A stretch of 64,000 bases of DNA from Pradoshia eiseniae (GCF_002946355.1 NZ_PKOZ01000007.1:1-64000), one strand, 5' to 3'; shown: positions 26,738-34,543, counted from the stretch's first letter. Translations and numbers: made by a program. The notes: generated from the letters alone by a model not told the origin.

Positions 26738-26765
26738 TTACTCTATGACGTACACCTAATTTAGG
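26738..26765 (-). promoter_or_regulatory. Sigma-K-type promoter of the ferritin-like gene
   Basis: Minus strand CATAGAGTA (26738-26746) is a full match to the sigma-K -10 CATANNNTA, with AC (26764-26765) 17 nt upstream as -35. It lies 26 nt upstream of the start codon. Sigma-E shares the -10 and cannot be excluded. Confidence 0.6.
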
Positions 26766-26874
26766 TTCGATCCGCTGATGGAGTTTTTAATGAAAAAATT
26801 CTGGGTATATATAAACTGTGGCTGTTAAAGAGTACACGTGGTTATCTAACAAATGGGCATAGTTTCCGAATAAT

Positions 26875-26903
26875 TTGACAGGATATGAATAAAGGTATAT
26901 ACT
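26875..26903 (+). promoter_or_regulatory. Strong sigma-A promoter of an orphan RNA
   Basis: TTGACA (26875-26880), 17-nt spacer, TATACT (26898-26903). It is one of the best sigma-A matches in the window. Transcription would start near 26910. No ORF of normal length lies downstream before the terminator at 27137-27173. Confidence 0.85.
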
Positions 26904-26909
26904 TAAAAT

Positions 26910-27174
26910 AATGTAATAAAAGTGACGTACTAGTGGAGATGTAAACATATATGGCATTCTGCAAAAATGTTTTTAATCGGAACACTTATTCACACTGGAT
27001 CGGCTTCGGAGCCGTAAGGATATAAGAGAGGTAGGGCTTATATCGTTTAAGTAAAACGTCCAAGTGGAATAGATAACCGCGGCAAGTTTACATGTACGCG
27101 CTTCATAAAGATTAACCATCTTAATTCATTATCAAGACGGAACAGACTTTTATATAGTTTGTTCCGTTTTTTTA
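26910..27174 (+). ncRNA. Unidentified structured RNA, about 260 nt
   Basis: A transcription unit with its own promoter and a terminator (stem 27137-27147 / 27157-27167, then a T run) but no credible protein. By eye the RNA folds well. A closing helix pairs 26939-26946 with 27086-27093 (8 bp) and is extended by 26920-26930 with 27094-27103, leaving an 8-nt bulge that contains GGAG. A second helix pairs 26987-26998 with 27060-27071 with symmetric single-A bulges. It encloses three hairpins: 27001-27014 (CGGCT-UCGG-AGCCG), 27019-27044 (GAUAUAAG/CUUAUAUC, 10-nt purine loop) and 27044-27058. I could not match it to 6S, SRP, tmRNA, RNase P, a T-box or a common riboswitch. A 24-codon frame at 26951 lies inside the structure and looks accidental. 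Confidence 0.7.
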
Positions 27175-27275
27175 TGCCCCCAAAAAATTAGTATCGCTCA
27201 CAAACAAATGTCTCTTAAATCTATTCATCTGCCCATGCGTAGACCCCAAAATTGAAGGATACAGCAACGGAATAG

Positions 27276-27300
27276 AAAAAAGGCCCGTAAAGGCCTTTTT
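27276..27300 (-). terminator. Terminator after the YflT-domain gene
   Basis: AAAAAGGCC (27276-27284) pairs with GGCCTTTTT (27292-27300); on the minus strand it ends in a T run. Confidence 0.75.
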
Positions 27301-27301
27301 C

Positions 27302-27862
27302 TTATACTTCTGTATTTCCTCGCAAATTAGGGTCTCCTCCAGTTGTTGGATTGATTGCTTCTGACCTTGTTCTTTCCGCCTGTACCAATGGATCATCTGA
27401 TTTTTCATACGTATCCCTGTCAGTGTGTTTCTTTTGAGCATCAGGGTCAATTAAAACAAGGATTTTTCCTGATTCAACATCTCTTTCATACCGCTGGGCA
27501 TCTTCATCTGGGATGCCCATACCAGCAAGCGCCCCTGCCAGACCGCCTGCGCCAATTCCGGCTGCCATACCGCTTAACGTCGCGGCAATGGGACCAGCTG
27601 CAACGATTGGACCCACACCTGGAATAGCTAATGCCCCTATACCTGCCAGCAAGCCCGTAAGCCCGCCAAGGACACCACCTGTAGCAGCTCCTGCTGCTAA
27701 ACCATTGTCTACCTTTGTCTTGTCCGTTATATTCTTTGTTTCTTCCTTATCTTTCGCGACGACAGATATTTCTTCGCGTCCGTATCCCTCTTCTTGCAGC
27801 TTCTTTACTGCCTTTACTGCCTCTTCTCCGCTATCGTAAACACCAATTACTTTCTTATCCAT
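27302..27862 (-). CDS. YflT-domain general stress protein (17M-like)
   Basis: 186 residues. An N-terminal alpha/beta domain (VIGVYDSGEEAVKAVKKLQEEGYGREEISVV) is of the heat-induced YflT type. A long Gly/Ala-rich stretch (about 55-120, VLGGLTGLLAGIGALAIPG...) looks like a glycine-zipper hairpin that could insert in or lie on a membrane. A hydrophilic, disordered tail follows. Such proteins belong to the sigma-B regulon in Bacillus. A sigma-B-type promoter lies upstream. Molecular role unknown. Confidence 0.82.
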   Translation of the reverse strand: MDKKVIGVYDSGEEAVKAVKKLQEEGYGREEISVVAKDKEETKNITDKTKVDNGLAAGAATGGVLGGLTGLLAGIGALAIPGVGPIVAAGPIAATLSGMAAGIGAGGLAGALAGMGIPDEDAQRYERDVESGKILVLIDPDAQKKHTDRDTYEKSDDPLVQAERTRSEAINPTTGGDPNLRGNTEV

Positions 27863-27901
27863 TCATCTCACCCTTTCCATATATTCATCCTTATGGGAAC
27901 A

Positions 27902-27926
27902 ATACCCTCCACTTCATGCGAATAAC
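27902..27926 (-). promoter_or_regulatory. Sigma-B-type promoter of the YflT-domain gene
   Basis: Minus strand GTTATT (27921-27926), 13-nt spacer, GGGTAT (27902-27907). The -10 is perfect for sigma-B (GTTTAA-N12-15-GGGTAT). It lies 40 nt upstream of the start codon and back to back with the promoter at 27943. Confidence 0.65.
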
Positions 27927-27942
27927 CCATTTTTGTTTCTTT

Positions 27943-27967
27943 GTTACTTCTGCAATTTTCAGGGTAT
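27943..27967 (+). promoter_or_regulatory. Sigma-B-type promoter of the DUF948 gene
   Basis: GTTACT (27943-27948), 13-nt spacer, GGGTAT (27962-27967), 41 nt before the ATG. It is divergent to the promoter at 27902-27926, with only 16 bp between the two -35 boxes. Confidence 0.65.
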
Positions 27968-28007
27968 TATAGAATAAGTGAAACGTAAGCCGTAAGGAGG
28001 AATCATT

Positions 28008-28325
28008 ATGTTTATCGTATGGATTAGTGTAGCACTCATCATTGCTTCCCTTGTCTTTCTTGGCAGTACCGCTGTCAAAACAATGAAGGAAGCGAAACCG
28101 GTCATCACCAAAATGAATGCTACCATCACCCGCATCAAACAACAGACCGATACAATCAAAATGCAAACAGATCACCTAACTGCAACTCAAGCTAGAATGA
28201 CGGAGGATATGGAATACAAAAAGAACGCCATCAATTACCCAGTAAATGAAGCGAAACAGATTGTACCGCGCTTGAAGACTCTATGGGCTGCCACACCGTT
28301 TTCAGATGTGATTTCTAAGAAATAA
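28008..28325 (+). CDS. DUF948 membrane-anchored protein (YtxG-like)
   Basis: 105 residues: one N-terminal membrane helix (about 1-22) and a long amphipathic helix (KEAKPVITKMNATITRIKQQTDTIKMQTDHLTATQ). This is the DUF948 layout of B. subtilis YtxG, a general stress protein. A sigma-B-type promoter and AAGGAGG ribosome site precede it. Likely a membrane-bound coiled-coil protein; role unknown. Followed by a terminator. Confidence 0.8.
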   Translation: MFIVWISVALIIASLVFLGSTAVKTMKEAKPVITKMNATITRIKQQTDTIKMQTDHLTATQARMTEDMEYKKNAINYPVNEAKQIVPRLKTLWAATPFSDVISKK

Positions 28326-28332
28326 TCATAAT

Positions 28333-28369
28333 GAGGAACGCCTGGGTAGAAGTGGGCGTTCCTCTTTTC
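28333..28369. terminator. Terminator after the DUF948 gene
   Basis: GAGGAACGCC (28333-28342) pairs with GGCGTTCCTC (28355-28364), then TTTTC. Confidence 0.85.
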
Positions 28370-28370
28370 A

Positions 28371-28750
28371 TTATGCAGGAAAGATTTCAAGAAGGTCGCG
28401 AAGGGATTGAATATGATACTCTGTTCCATCAAGCTCCCTCTCATCGGCAAAGCCAAAATGACAGGCGATAGCCGAAAAAACGATCGCCAATCATATAGCC
28501 TCCTTCTTCGGCAGAGCAGCAAAATGAGTCTGTAAATCCCCTCCTTTTTCCTTCCTTGCACTAATTCAATACATAGGGGGGAATCAAAATACTCCTTTAT
28601 TCCTTGCGACTCTAAGATTCGCTCTAGATATGCATTGGAACAATTGCTGGCCGTCGTCAGCTTATGGCCTCTCCGCTTTAGCTCAGTCCTGTTGTTTCTG
28701 CCAATGTTCCATCAAAATCGAATATTAATAGTGCTAAAAGTACTACCTCC
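28371..28750 (-). pseudogene. Decayed HAD-family phosphatase gene
   Basis: Three fragments on the minus strand match HAD hydrolase motifs in the right order but in different frames. Motif I LLIFDFDGTLAETTG (about 28690-28738) runs into a stop. Motif II HKLTTASNCSNAYLERIL comes next (about 28595-28655). Motif IV EEGGYMIGDR (about 28483-28515) is followed, after a frameshift, by ACHFGFADERELDGTEYH to a stop at 28371. About 380 bp remain of a gene normally 600 bp or longer; the cap region is gone. No start codon is left at the motif I end. Confidence 0.7.
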
Positions 28751-28872
28751 CATTCGAGAATCATGCATTTCTTCCTGGTACAATCAGTATCAACAGGAAA
28801 ATGAAACCAAAATGTGTGGATTTTTTATGAACTTTAATATATAATATACTTAACCCCCAAACATAAACCTAT

Positions 28873-28898
28873 GTTTAAGGTCAGCCCGCTTCGGGAAT
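28873..28898 (+). promoter_or_regulatory. Sigma-B-type promoter of the BA3454-family gene
   Basis: GTTTAA (28873-28878), 14-nt spacer, GGGAAT (28893-28898). The -35 is perfect and the -10 has one change. It lies 155 nt upstream of the small ORF, so the leader is long. The rest of 28751-29052 holds no gene I can support. Confidence 0.65.
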
Positions 28899-29052
28899 AA
28901 AATAATTTTTACTCCTTTCTTCACCGCCTAGTACTCGTATCTTCTACTAAATAACCAAACACTCACCAATACTCATTTACAGTCATTTTTTGCGCATCTA
29001 TTTTATGCGTTTATTTATCGAATCAATTTTTAACAAAAGGAGCGATCTAACA

Positions 29053-29193
29053 ATGATGAATGTTACAGTTTTAGTTGATTACATGGGAAAACATTATACA
29101 ACCAACGTACTGGCTCAAAGAGGCACTGATGAATCTAAGATTATGCAGTTGGCCTATGAACAAGTTCGTAAACAATGGACACCAGTTAAATAA
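29053..29193 (+). CDS. BA3454-family small stress protein
   Basis: A 46-residue protein, MMNVTVLVDYMGKHYTTNVL then a short linker and KIMQLAYEQVRKQW, matching the BA3454 stress-response family of Bacillus. Two beta strands and a C-terminal helix are predicted. AAAAGGAG lies 11 nt before the first of two adjacent ATGs. The promoter type supports general-stress control. Function unknown. Confidence 0.72.
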   Translation: MMNVTVLVDYMGKHYTTNVLAQRGTDESKIMQLAYEQVRKQWTPVK

Positions 29194-29209
29194 CTAGATG
29201 CTTCATCCA

Positions 29210-29241
29210 GCCGTCAGGGAATATTCCCTGGCGGTTTTTTA
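29210..29241 (+). terminator. Terminator after the BA3454-family gene
   Basis: CCGTCAGGGAATATTCCCTGGCGG is a 24-nt palindromic stem followed by six T. Confidence 0.9.
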
Positions 29242-29445
29242 ATTCCCTTTCATCATCTCGAAAAACGGTCAAATAAACAAAATTATATTTAAATAAAATA
29301 ATGACCAATTATCACTCTTTCATTTAACAGAAAAAACCAAAGGTTATCATTTGAATTAGGGGTCCACTACTTTTATCATTAAGTTAAGGTAAGATTTTTT
29401 AATATAATATATTTTCAAAAAAAATCTATAGAAAGGAGCTTCCCC

Positions 29446-30330
29446 ATGAAGAAATTTTGGCTTTCTCTTACCGTCTCTTCATTGGCACTTGCAGGATTAA
29501 GCGGATGTAATCTTATCACTGTCCTGAATCCTAAAGGGCCGCAAGCAGAAATCCAGTCAGACACGATTATTTTCTCAATGTATGTTATGGCTGGGATTTT
29601 AATTATTGTTTATGCGCTTTTTATTTTTATGATTGTGAAGTATCGAGCAAAGAACCAGCCGATCGATTATGAGCCACCATACATCAAGGGAAATACGTGG
29701 CTGGAGATTATTTGGACAGCGATTCCGATTATTATTGTTATCGTTCTATCAGTCGTGACAGTTAAGACCACTTTCCAAGTGGAAAGCACACCTGCTGGTC
29801 ATGAGAAAGATGAACCGCTTGTCATCTATGCTGCCTCATCAAACTGGAAGTGGCATTTCAGTTATCCGGAACTAGGCATTGAAACCGTCAACTATGTCAA
29901 TATTCCGACAGACAGGGCCGTTGAGTTCAAGCTTTATAGCTATGGTCCAATCACAAGCTTTTGGATTCCGCAGCTTGCCGGACAGAAATATGCCATGAGC
30001 GATATGGTGACCACCTTGCATTTGGTTGCAGATGAAGAAGGCGATTATTTTGGACGTAACGCAAATTTCAGCGGTGAAGGATTTGCCCAAATGGAGTTCA
30101 TATGTGAGGCCATGTCTGAAGAGGAATTTAATGAATGGGCCGATGAGGTGCAAACAGCTGCTGAGCCATTGACAGAGGAAGAGTTTGATGAGCTTCTTGA
30201 TACCGAGTATATGGGAATAGCCACCTACTCTTCTACTCATCTAGATTTCAAACCAGCTCCTGTATGGCCATTCCATCAACCTGATGAGGATGGCGGCAGC
30301 AATACAGGAACGGACGGACATACTCACTAA
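29446..30330 (+). CDS. qoxA: Cytochrome aa3 quinol oxidase subunit II
   Basis: 294 residues. A lipoprotein signal ends in the lipobox LSGC (C at about residue 21). Two membrane helices follow (about 45-68 and 88-108), then an extracytoplasmic cupredoxin domain (WKWHFSYPELGI, ITSFWIPQLAG). The CuA cysteines of cytochrome c oxidases are missing, as expected for a quinol oxidase. It donates electrons from menaquinol to subunit I. First gene of qoxABCD; GGAGC ribosome site. Confidence 0.95.
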   Translation: MKKFWLSLTVSSLALAGLSGCNLITVLNPKGPQAEIQSDTIIFSMYVMAGILIIVYALFIFMIVKYRAKNQPIDYEPPYIKGNTWLEIIWTAIPIIIVIVLSVVTVKTTFQVESTPAGHEKDEPLVIYAASSNWKWHFSYPELGIETVNYVNIPTDRAVEFKLYSYGPITSFWIPQLAGQKYAMSDMVTTLHLVADEEGDYFGRNANFSGEGFAQMEFICEAMSEEEFNEWADEVQTAAEPLTEEEFDELLDTEYMGIATYSSTHLDFKPAPVWPFHQPDEDGGSNTGTDGHTH

Positions 30331-30355
30331 TCCTTTAAAGAAAGGAGTCATCACC

Positions 30356-32299
30356 ATGAAATGGGATGAGTTTTTTGTTACAGGCGATCCGCTAATTTAT
30401 GGTGCAATGGTCAGCATCGTCGTTGCAAGCTTGGCTATCTTAATTACATTGGCCGTAACCAAAAGATTTGGCTGGCTATGGCGCGAATGGCTTACGACTG
30501 TCGACCATAAACGCATTGGCATCATGTACATCCTCGCTGCTCTCTTGATGCTTTTCCGTGGCGGGGTTGATGCGTTAATGATGCGTCTCCAACTGGCGAC
30601 GCCTGATATGACGTTCTTAGCTTCACAGCATTATAATGAAGTCTTTTCAACACACGGAACCATCATGATTTTGTTCATGGCGATGCCGTTTGTGCTCGGC
30701 ATGATGAATCTCGTCGTCCCGCTTCAGATTGGGGCAAGAGATGTTGCGTTTCCAACTTTGAATGCCGTCAGCTTTTGGCTGTTCTTTGCTGGTGCTATGC
30801 TCTATAATCTATCATTCGTTATTGGCGGTTCACCAGATGCTGGATGGAGTGCCTATTTTCCGCTCGCAAGCAATGAATTCAGCGCGAGCGTCGGTCATAA
30901 CTATTACTCTATCGCCATTCAGTTATCAGGCCTTGGAACATTGATGACGGGGATTAACTTTATCGTCACCATCATCAAAATGAGAGCACCAGGCATGAAA
31001 ATTTGGAAGATGCCAATGTTTACATGGGCAACTTTAATTACATGCATCATTATTTTATTTGCTTTCCCTGCTTTTACCGTTGCCCTAGCTCAAATGATGT
31101 TTGATCGCCTTTTTGGCACGCAGTTCTTTTCAATGTCCAATGGCGGTATGGATATGCTTTGGGCCAATAACTTCTGGATTTGGGGACATCCTGAGGTTTA
31201 TATCGTGATTCTGCCTGCGTTTGGGATTTTCAGTGATGTTATTTCTACTTTTGCGCGCAGAAATATTTATGGATATAAATCTATGGTTTTCAGCATGTTC
31301 GCCATTTCTATCTTGTCATTCCTTGTTTGGGCCCACCATTTCTATACAATGGGCCACAACGCAGCCGTCAATAACTTCTTCTCGATAGCGACTATGGCTA
31401 TTGCTGTGCCGACAGGAATCAAGATTTTCAACTGGCTGTTCACTCTATATAAAGGAAAGATTGTCTTTCCAACAGCGATGCTGTACTCGCTCGCCTTCAT
31501 TCCAATCTTTACGATTGGCGGGGTAACGGGTGTCATGCTGGCGATGGCAAGTGCGGATTATCAATACCATAACACCATGTTCTTGGTTGCCCACTTCCAT
31601 TACGTGCTTATTCCTGGTACCGTATTCGGAATGCTCGCCGGCGTCTATTATTGGTTCCCGAAAATTTTCGGATTCCGCTTGAATGAGAAAATTGGCAAAA
31701 TCAGCTTCTGGCTCATTGCGATTTTCTTTAACGTAACCTTCTTGCCATTGTTCTATCTCGGTCTCGATGGGATGGCTCGCCGGATGTATACCTATTCAGA
31801 GGCTACCGGGTATGGTCCACTTAACCTTGTCTCATCAATCGGTGCCGTCTTCTTGGCAACAGGGTTTGCGCTCATTTTCTACAATGTAATCTATAGCATA
31901 ATGAAAAGCCCTAGAGAGCGCCTTGCTGACCCTTGGGATGGACGTACACTTGAATGGTCAATCCCTAGCCCAGCGCCATTCTATAATTTTGCTATAACTC
32001 CAACGGTTCAATCCGAAGAACCTGTCTGGGATTATAAGAAAAAAGATATCCCAATCTATCGGGATAAAATCAAGCCAATACACATGCCAAGCAACTCAGG
32101 AAAACCAGTCATCATGGGAGTCTTCTTCTTCTTGTGGGGCTTCTGCATGGTATTTAGCTGGTGGATTCCATCAATCATCTTCGGCGCGGCTGTTTTCATC
32201 ATCATGACCACTCGTTCCTTTGAGCGTGACCATGGCTATTATGTTCCAGTCGATGAAATTATCGCGACCGAGAACATGCTGCGAGGTGAAAATCAATGA
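30356..32299 (+). CDS. qoxB: Cytochrome aa3 quinol oxidase subunit I
   Basis: 647 residues with about 14-15 membrane helices. Haem and copper ligands are visible: STHGTIM (low-spin haem His), GHPEVYIVILP (CuB His and the cross-linked Tyr), WAHHFYTMG (CuB His pair) and VAHFHYVLI (haem a3 and a His). This is the proton-pumping catalytic subunit that reduces O2 to water. ATG 30356 has AAAGGAG 9 nt upstream, 25 nt after qoxA. Its stop overlaps qoxC by 4 nt. Confidence 0.96.
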   Translation: MKWDEFFVTGDPLIYGAMVSIVVASLAILITLAVTKRFGWLWREWLTTVDHKRIGIMYILAALLMLFRGGVDALMMRLQLATPDMTFLASQHYNEVFSTHGTIMILFMAMPFVLGMMNLVVPLQIGARDVAFPTLNAVSFWLFFAGAMLYNLSFVIGGSPDAGWSAYFPLASNEFSASVGHNYYSIAIQLSGLGTLMTGINFIVTIIKMRAPGMKIWKMPMFTWATLITCIIILFAFPAFTVALAQMMFDRLFGTQFFSMSNGGMDMLWANNFWIWGHPEVYIVILPAFGIFSDVISTFARRNIYGYKSMVFSMFAISILSFLVWAHHFYTMGHNAAVNNFFSIATMAIAVPTGIKIFNWLFTLYKGKIVFPTAMLYSLAFIPIFTIGGVTGVMLAMASADYQYHNTMFLVAHFHYVLIPGTVFGMLAGVYYWFPKIFGFRLNEKIGKISFWLIAIFFNVTFLPLFYLGLDGMARRMYTYSEATGYGPLNLVSSIGAVFLATGFALIFYNVIYSIMKSPRERLADPWDGRTLEWSIPSPAPFYNFAITPTVQSEEPVWDYKKKDIPIYRDKIKPIHMPSNSGKPVIMGVFFFLWGFCMVFSWWIPSIIFGAAVFIIMTTRSFERDHGYYVPVDEIIATENMLRGENQ

Positions 32300-32892
32300 A
32301 AGTAGATACTAGTCTGCCATTAGAATATAGCACAGAAGAGAATCGCTTAAAGATCTTTGGGTTCTGGCTCTTTCTTGGAGCTGAAATCGCCTTGTTTTCC
32401 ATGCTGTTCGCAACCTACTTCACGTTGCTGAACGGGACAGGCGATGGACCGACGGCACAAGAAATATTCGTGCTCAAACCAGTCATAGTGGAAACGCTTG
32501 TCCTCTTAACAAGCAGCTTCACATGCGGGTTGGCCGTTCATAGCATGCGCTTGAATTTCAAAAAGCCAATGATGACCTTCTTCATCACCACAATGTGTCT
32601 CGGCCTCGTCTTCCTTGGTGTTGAAATTCTGGAATTCGTCACCTATATTGGCGAAGGCGCAACCATGCAAACAAGCGGATTTCTCTCTAGCCTGTTCATG
32701 CTGCTTGGTACACATGGAGCCCACGTAACATTTGGCTTGTTCTGGGGTCTATGCATTCTCATTCAAGTCGTGCGCGAGGGCTTCACAGCTCAAACAACGA
32801 ATAAATTCTTTATTTATTCATTATACTGGCACTTCCTGGACGTCGTCTGGATTTTCATTTTCAGTTTCGTTTATTTGAAAGGGATGATATAA
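32296..32892 (+). CDS. qoxC: Cytochrome aa3 quinol oxidase subunit III
   Basis: 198 residues, five membrane helices, with the subunit-III pattern GFWLFLGAEIALFS and GTHGAHVTFGLFW and the C-terminal WHFLDVVWIFIF. Overlaps qoxB (ATGA) and is followed 1 nt later by qoxD, so translation is coupled. Confidence 0.95.
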   Translation: MKVDTSLPLEYSTEENRLKIFGFWLFLGAEIALFSMLFATYFTLLNGTGDGPTAQEIFVLKPVIVETLVLLTSSFTCGLAVHSMRLNFKKPMMTFFITTMCLGLVFLGVEILEFVTYIGEGATMQTSGFLSSLFMLLGTHGAHVTFGLFWGLCILIQVVREGFTAQTTNKFFIYSLYWHFLDVVWIFIFSFVYLKGMI

Positions 32893-32893
32893 G

Positions 32894-33187
32894 ATGGTGA
32901 AACAGCTCTTTCCATTCAAGCATGTTATGGGGTATCTCTTATCCCTTGTCCTGACCTTTATAGCCCTTTCAGTCGCCTATTATGAAGTATCCTATGCGAC
33001 CGCAATGGGAATCCTAAGTGTCACGGCAATCATTCAAGCCAGTGTACAGCTATTCCTATTCATGCATGTCGGGGAATCCTCTGACAAGCAGGCTGTCTAT
33101 ATCAATATCATTTACGCCATTTTTATTGTGCTCGTCTTTGTCTTCGGAACCTTATTCACAATGATTTGGGGACATGCGGGACATTAA
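32894..33187 (+). CDS. qoxD: Cytochrome aa3 quinol oxidase subunit IV
   Basis: 97 residues, three membrane helices, with the CyoD/QoxD-type sequence HVMGYLLSLVLTFIA and VQLFLFMHVGE. Last gene of the operon; the stop is followed by a terminator. Confidence 0.93.
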   Translation: MVKQLFPFKHVMGYLLSLVLTFIALSVAYYEVSYATAMGILSVTAIIQASVQLFLFMHVGESSDKQAVYINIIYAIFIVLVFVFGTLFTMIWGHAGH

Positions 33188-33202
33188 AAGATGGATTGTT
33201 AT

Positions 33203-33238
33203 AGGGCTTTGACCTTTAATAGGTTGAAGTCCTTTTAT
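33203..33238 (+). terminator. Terminator of the qox operon
   Basis: AGGGCTTTGACCT (33203-33215) pairs with AGGTTGAAGTCCT (33221-33233), with TTTTAT after. Confidence 0.8.
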
Positions 33239-33267
33239 CTTGCATAGGAGCAACAGATTCTCAACAA

Positions 33268-33295
33268 CAAAAAGCCAAATCAAATCTGATTTGGC
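33268..33295 (-). terminator. Terminator of the cotJ operon
   Basis: GCCAAATCA (33274-33282) pairs with TGATTTGGC (33287-33295); on the minus strand TTTTTG follows. Confidence 0.75.
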
Positions 33296-33314
33296 CAACC
33301 GCCATTTCTGTACC

Positions 33315-33884
33315 CTAGAAAATCGTCTTCTTCCCTCGATCCTCAATAATAATTTCGACCGCCTCACGAAAACGCTGGGAGTGCACAATTTCCCTTTCCC
33401 GTAAGAAACGCAGTCCATCATTCAAATCCGGATCATCTGACATGTTGATAATCCATTGATACGTTGCCCTCGCCTTCTCTTCTGCGGCAATATCCTCATA
33501 TAGATCCGCAATCGGGTCCCCCTTTGCCTGAATATAGCTCGCCGTGAACGGAACACCAGCAGCATTGTGGTAGAAAAGAGCAGAATCGTGGTTTGCATAA
33601 TGATCGCCAAGTCCAGCATCACGCATTTGCTGAGGGGTTGCATCCTTTGTCAATTTATATACCATTGTCGCAATCATTTCTAAATGACTAAGCTCTTCTG
33701 TGGCGATATCATTTAACAATCCGACAACAGGGTCAGGAATCGTATACCGCTGATTCATATATCTGAGTGCGGCAGCCAGTTCCCCATCTGCTCCGCCATA
33801 TTGCTCGATTAAATATTTTGCCAGCGTTGGATTACAGGTGCTCACTCGTACGGGATATTGCAATTTTTTCTCATAAAACCACAT
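33315..33884 (-). CDS. cotJC: Spore coat protein CotJC, manganese-catalase-like
   Basis: 189 residues of the Mn-catalase/CotJC family. Metal-site glutamate and histidine pairs are visible: EELSHLEMIATMV and EEKARATYQWI, with EIVHSQRF near the end. In B. subtilis CotJC is an inner coat protein made in the mother cell under sigma-E. AGGAGGTG precedes ATG. Third gene of cotJABC. Confidence 0.94.
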   Translation of the reverse strand: MWFYEKKLQYPVRVSTCNPTLAKYLIEQYGGADGELAAALRYMNQRYTIPDPVVGLLNDIATEELSHLEMIATMVYKLTKDATPQQMRDAGLGDHYANHDSALFYHNAAGVPFTASYIQAKGDPIADLYEDIAAEEKARATYQWIINMSDDPDLNDGLRFLREREIVHSQRFREAVEIIIEDRGKKTIF

Positions 33885-33902
33885 TCCTTCAGCACCTCCT
33901 CA

Positions 33903-34166
33903 TTAAATTTGCCACGGCCAAGGGTAGGTTCCCCAACCCCAGTTGGCGTCCGTATAGCTGTTCCCAAATTGCTGAAGCGGGCCGTATTTGGACTCAAACT
34001 GCTGCTTCAATTGTCTCGATTGATGCGCCAATTCATTATATTGCTGCATCCTCTCCAGATCCTTTGGATGTGTATCTAGGTAAAGGGTTAATTCGACGAT
34101 GGCAAAATCAAGTGCCTGAATTTCTTCTAGCAATTGATAAAACTCATCCGGCAATTGCTGCTTCAT
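33903..34166 (-). CDS. cotJB: Spore coat assembly protein CotJB
   Basis: 87 residues, helical, with the CotJB motif ALDFAIVELTLYLDTHP and the C-terminal WGWGTYPWPW segment. It is needed for CotJC entry into the coat in B. subtilis. Lies 6 nt after cotJA and 18 nt before cotJC. Confidence 0.93.
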   Translation of the reverse strand: MKQQLPDEFYQLLEEIQALDFAIVELTLYLDTHPKDLERMQQYNELAHQSRQLKQQFESKYGPLQQFGNSYTDANWGWGTYPWPWQI

Positions 34167-34172
34167 CGCTGT

Positions 34173-34412
34173 TTACCTCCTTTTCCCTTCATACGGATTC
34201 TCATAATATTCATATAAAGCCTTCCAAAGGGTTCCCCGCTTAAGTGCTTCCTTCGGAGAGAACTGCTCTAGATTCGGCGGCTGGAATCCTAAATAAAGAT
34301 TAGGGGGTGTCGAATAATATTTTTTCCCGATAGGCGGACAAGGATCAAAGCGGCTATGAAAAGGAGTGTATGTCTTCATGTTGGTAAACGGCTCTCTCTT
34401 TTGTTCTGACAT
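34173..34412 (-). CDS. cotJA: Spore coat assembly protein CotJA
   Basis: 79 residues, proline- and tyrosine-rich at the N-terminus (YTPFHSRFDPCPPIGKKYYSTP) with the CotJA helix FSPKEALKRGTLWKALYEYY. ATG 34412 follows AGGTG by 6 nt; a GTG three codons earlier overlaps the ribosome site. A sigma-E-type promoter lies upstream. Confidence 0.92.
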   Translation of the reverse strand: MSEQKREPFTNMKTYTPFHSRFDPCPPIGKKYYSTPPNLYLGFQPPNLEQFSPKEALKRGTLWKALYEYYENPYEGKRR

Positions 34413-34451
34413 TATCAACACCTGCCTTTATGAAAATATCCCTTCTCATAA

Positions 34452-34480
34452 ATCGTACGTGTAATATCCTTTTAATATGA
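34452..34480 (-). promoter_or_regulatory. Sigma-E-type promoter of cotJABC
   Basis: Minus strand TCATATT (34474-34480), 14-nt spacer, CGTACGAT (34452-34459). The -35 fits the sigma-E pattern and the -10 differs from CATACAAT at two bases. 40 nt upstream of cotJA. Confidence 0.6.
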
Positions 34481-34499
34481 CTGAAGTTTTGCGGACAAG

Positions 34500-34540
34500 A
34501 ATAAAACCTTCTGCCCATAATTCCTTTGCAGAAGGTTCTT
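34500..34540 (-). terminator. Terminator after the VOC-family gene
   Basis: AACCTTCTGC (34505-34514) pairs with GCAGAAGGTT (34528-34537); on the minus strand TTTATTCTT follows. Confidence 0.7.
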
Positions 34541-34543
34541 GTT

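Noticed and set aside
26951-27025. 24-codon ORF starting ATG inside the orphan RNA
   Set aside because: GGAG is 13 nt away, the composition is not protein-like, and the frame runs through the proposed helices; treated as accidental.
27060-27083. T-box-like sequence (gtggaat...accgcgg)
   Set aside because: The conserved AGGGTGGNACCGCG order is not present and no amino-acid gene lies downstream.
27172-27450. Minus-strand ORF overlapping the end of the YflT-domain gene
   Set aside because: Wrong frame of the real gene, no ribosome site, and it crosses the gene's terminator.
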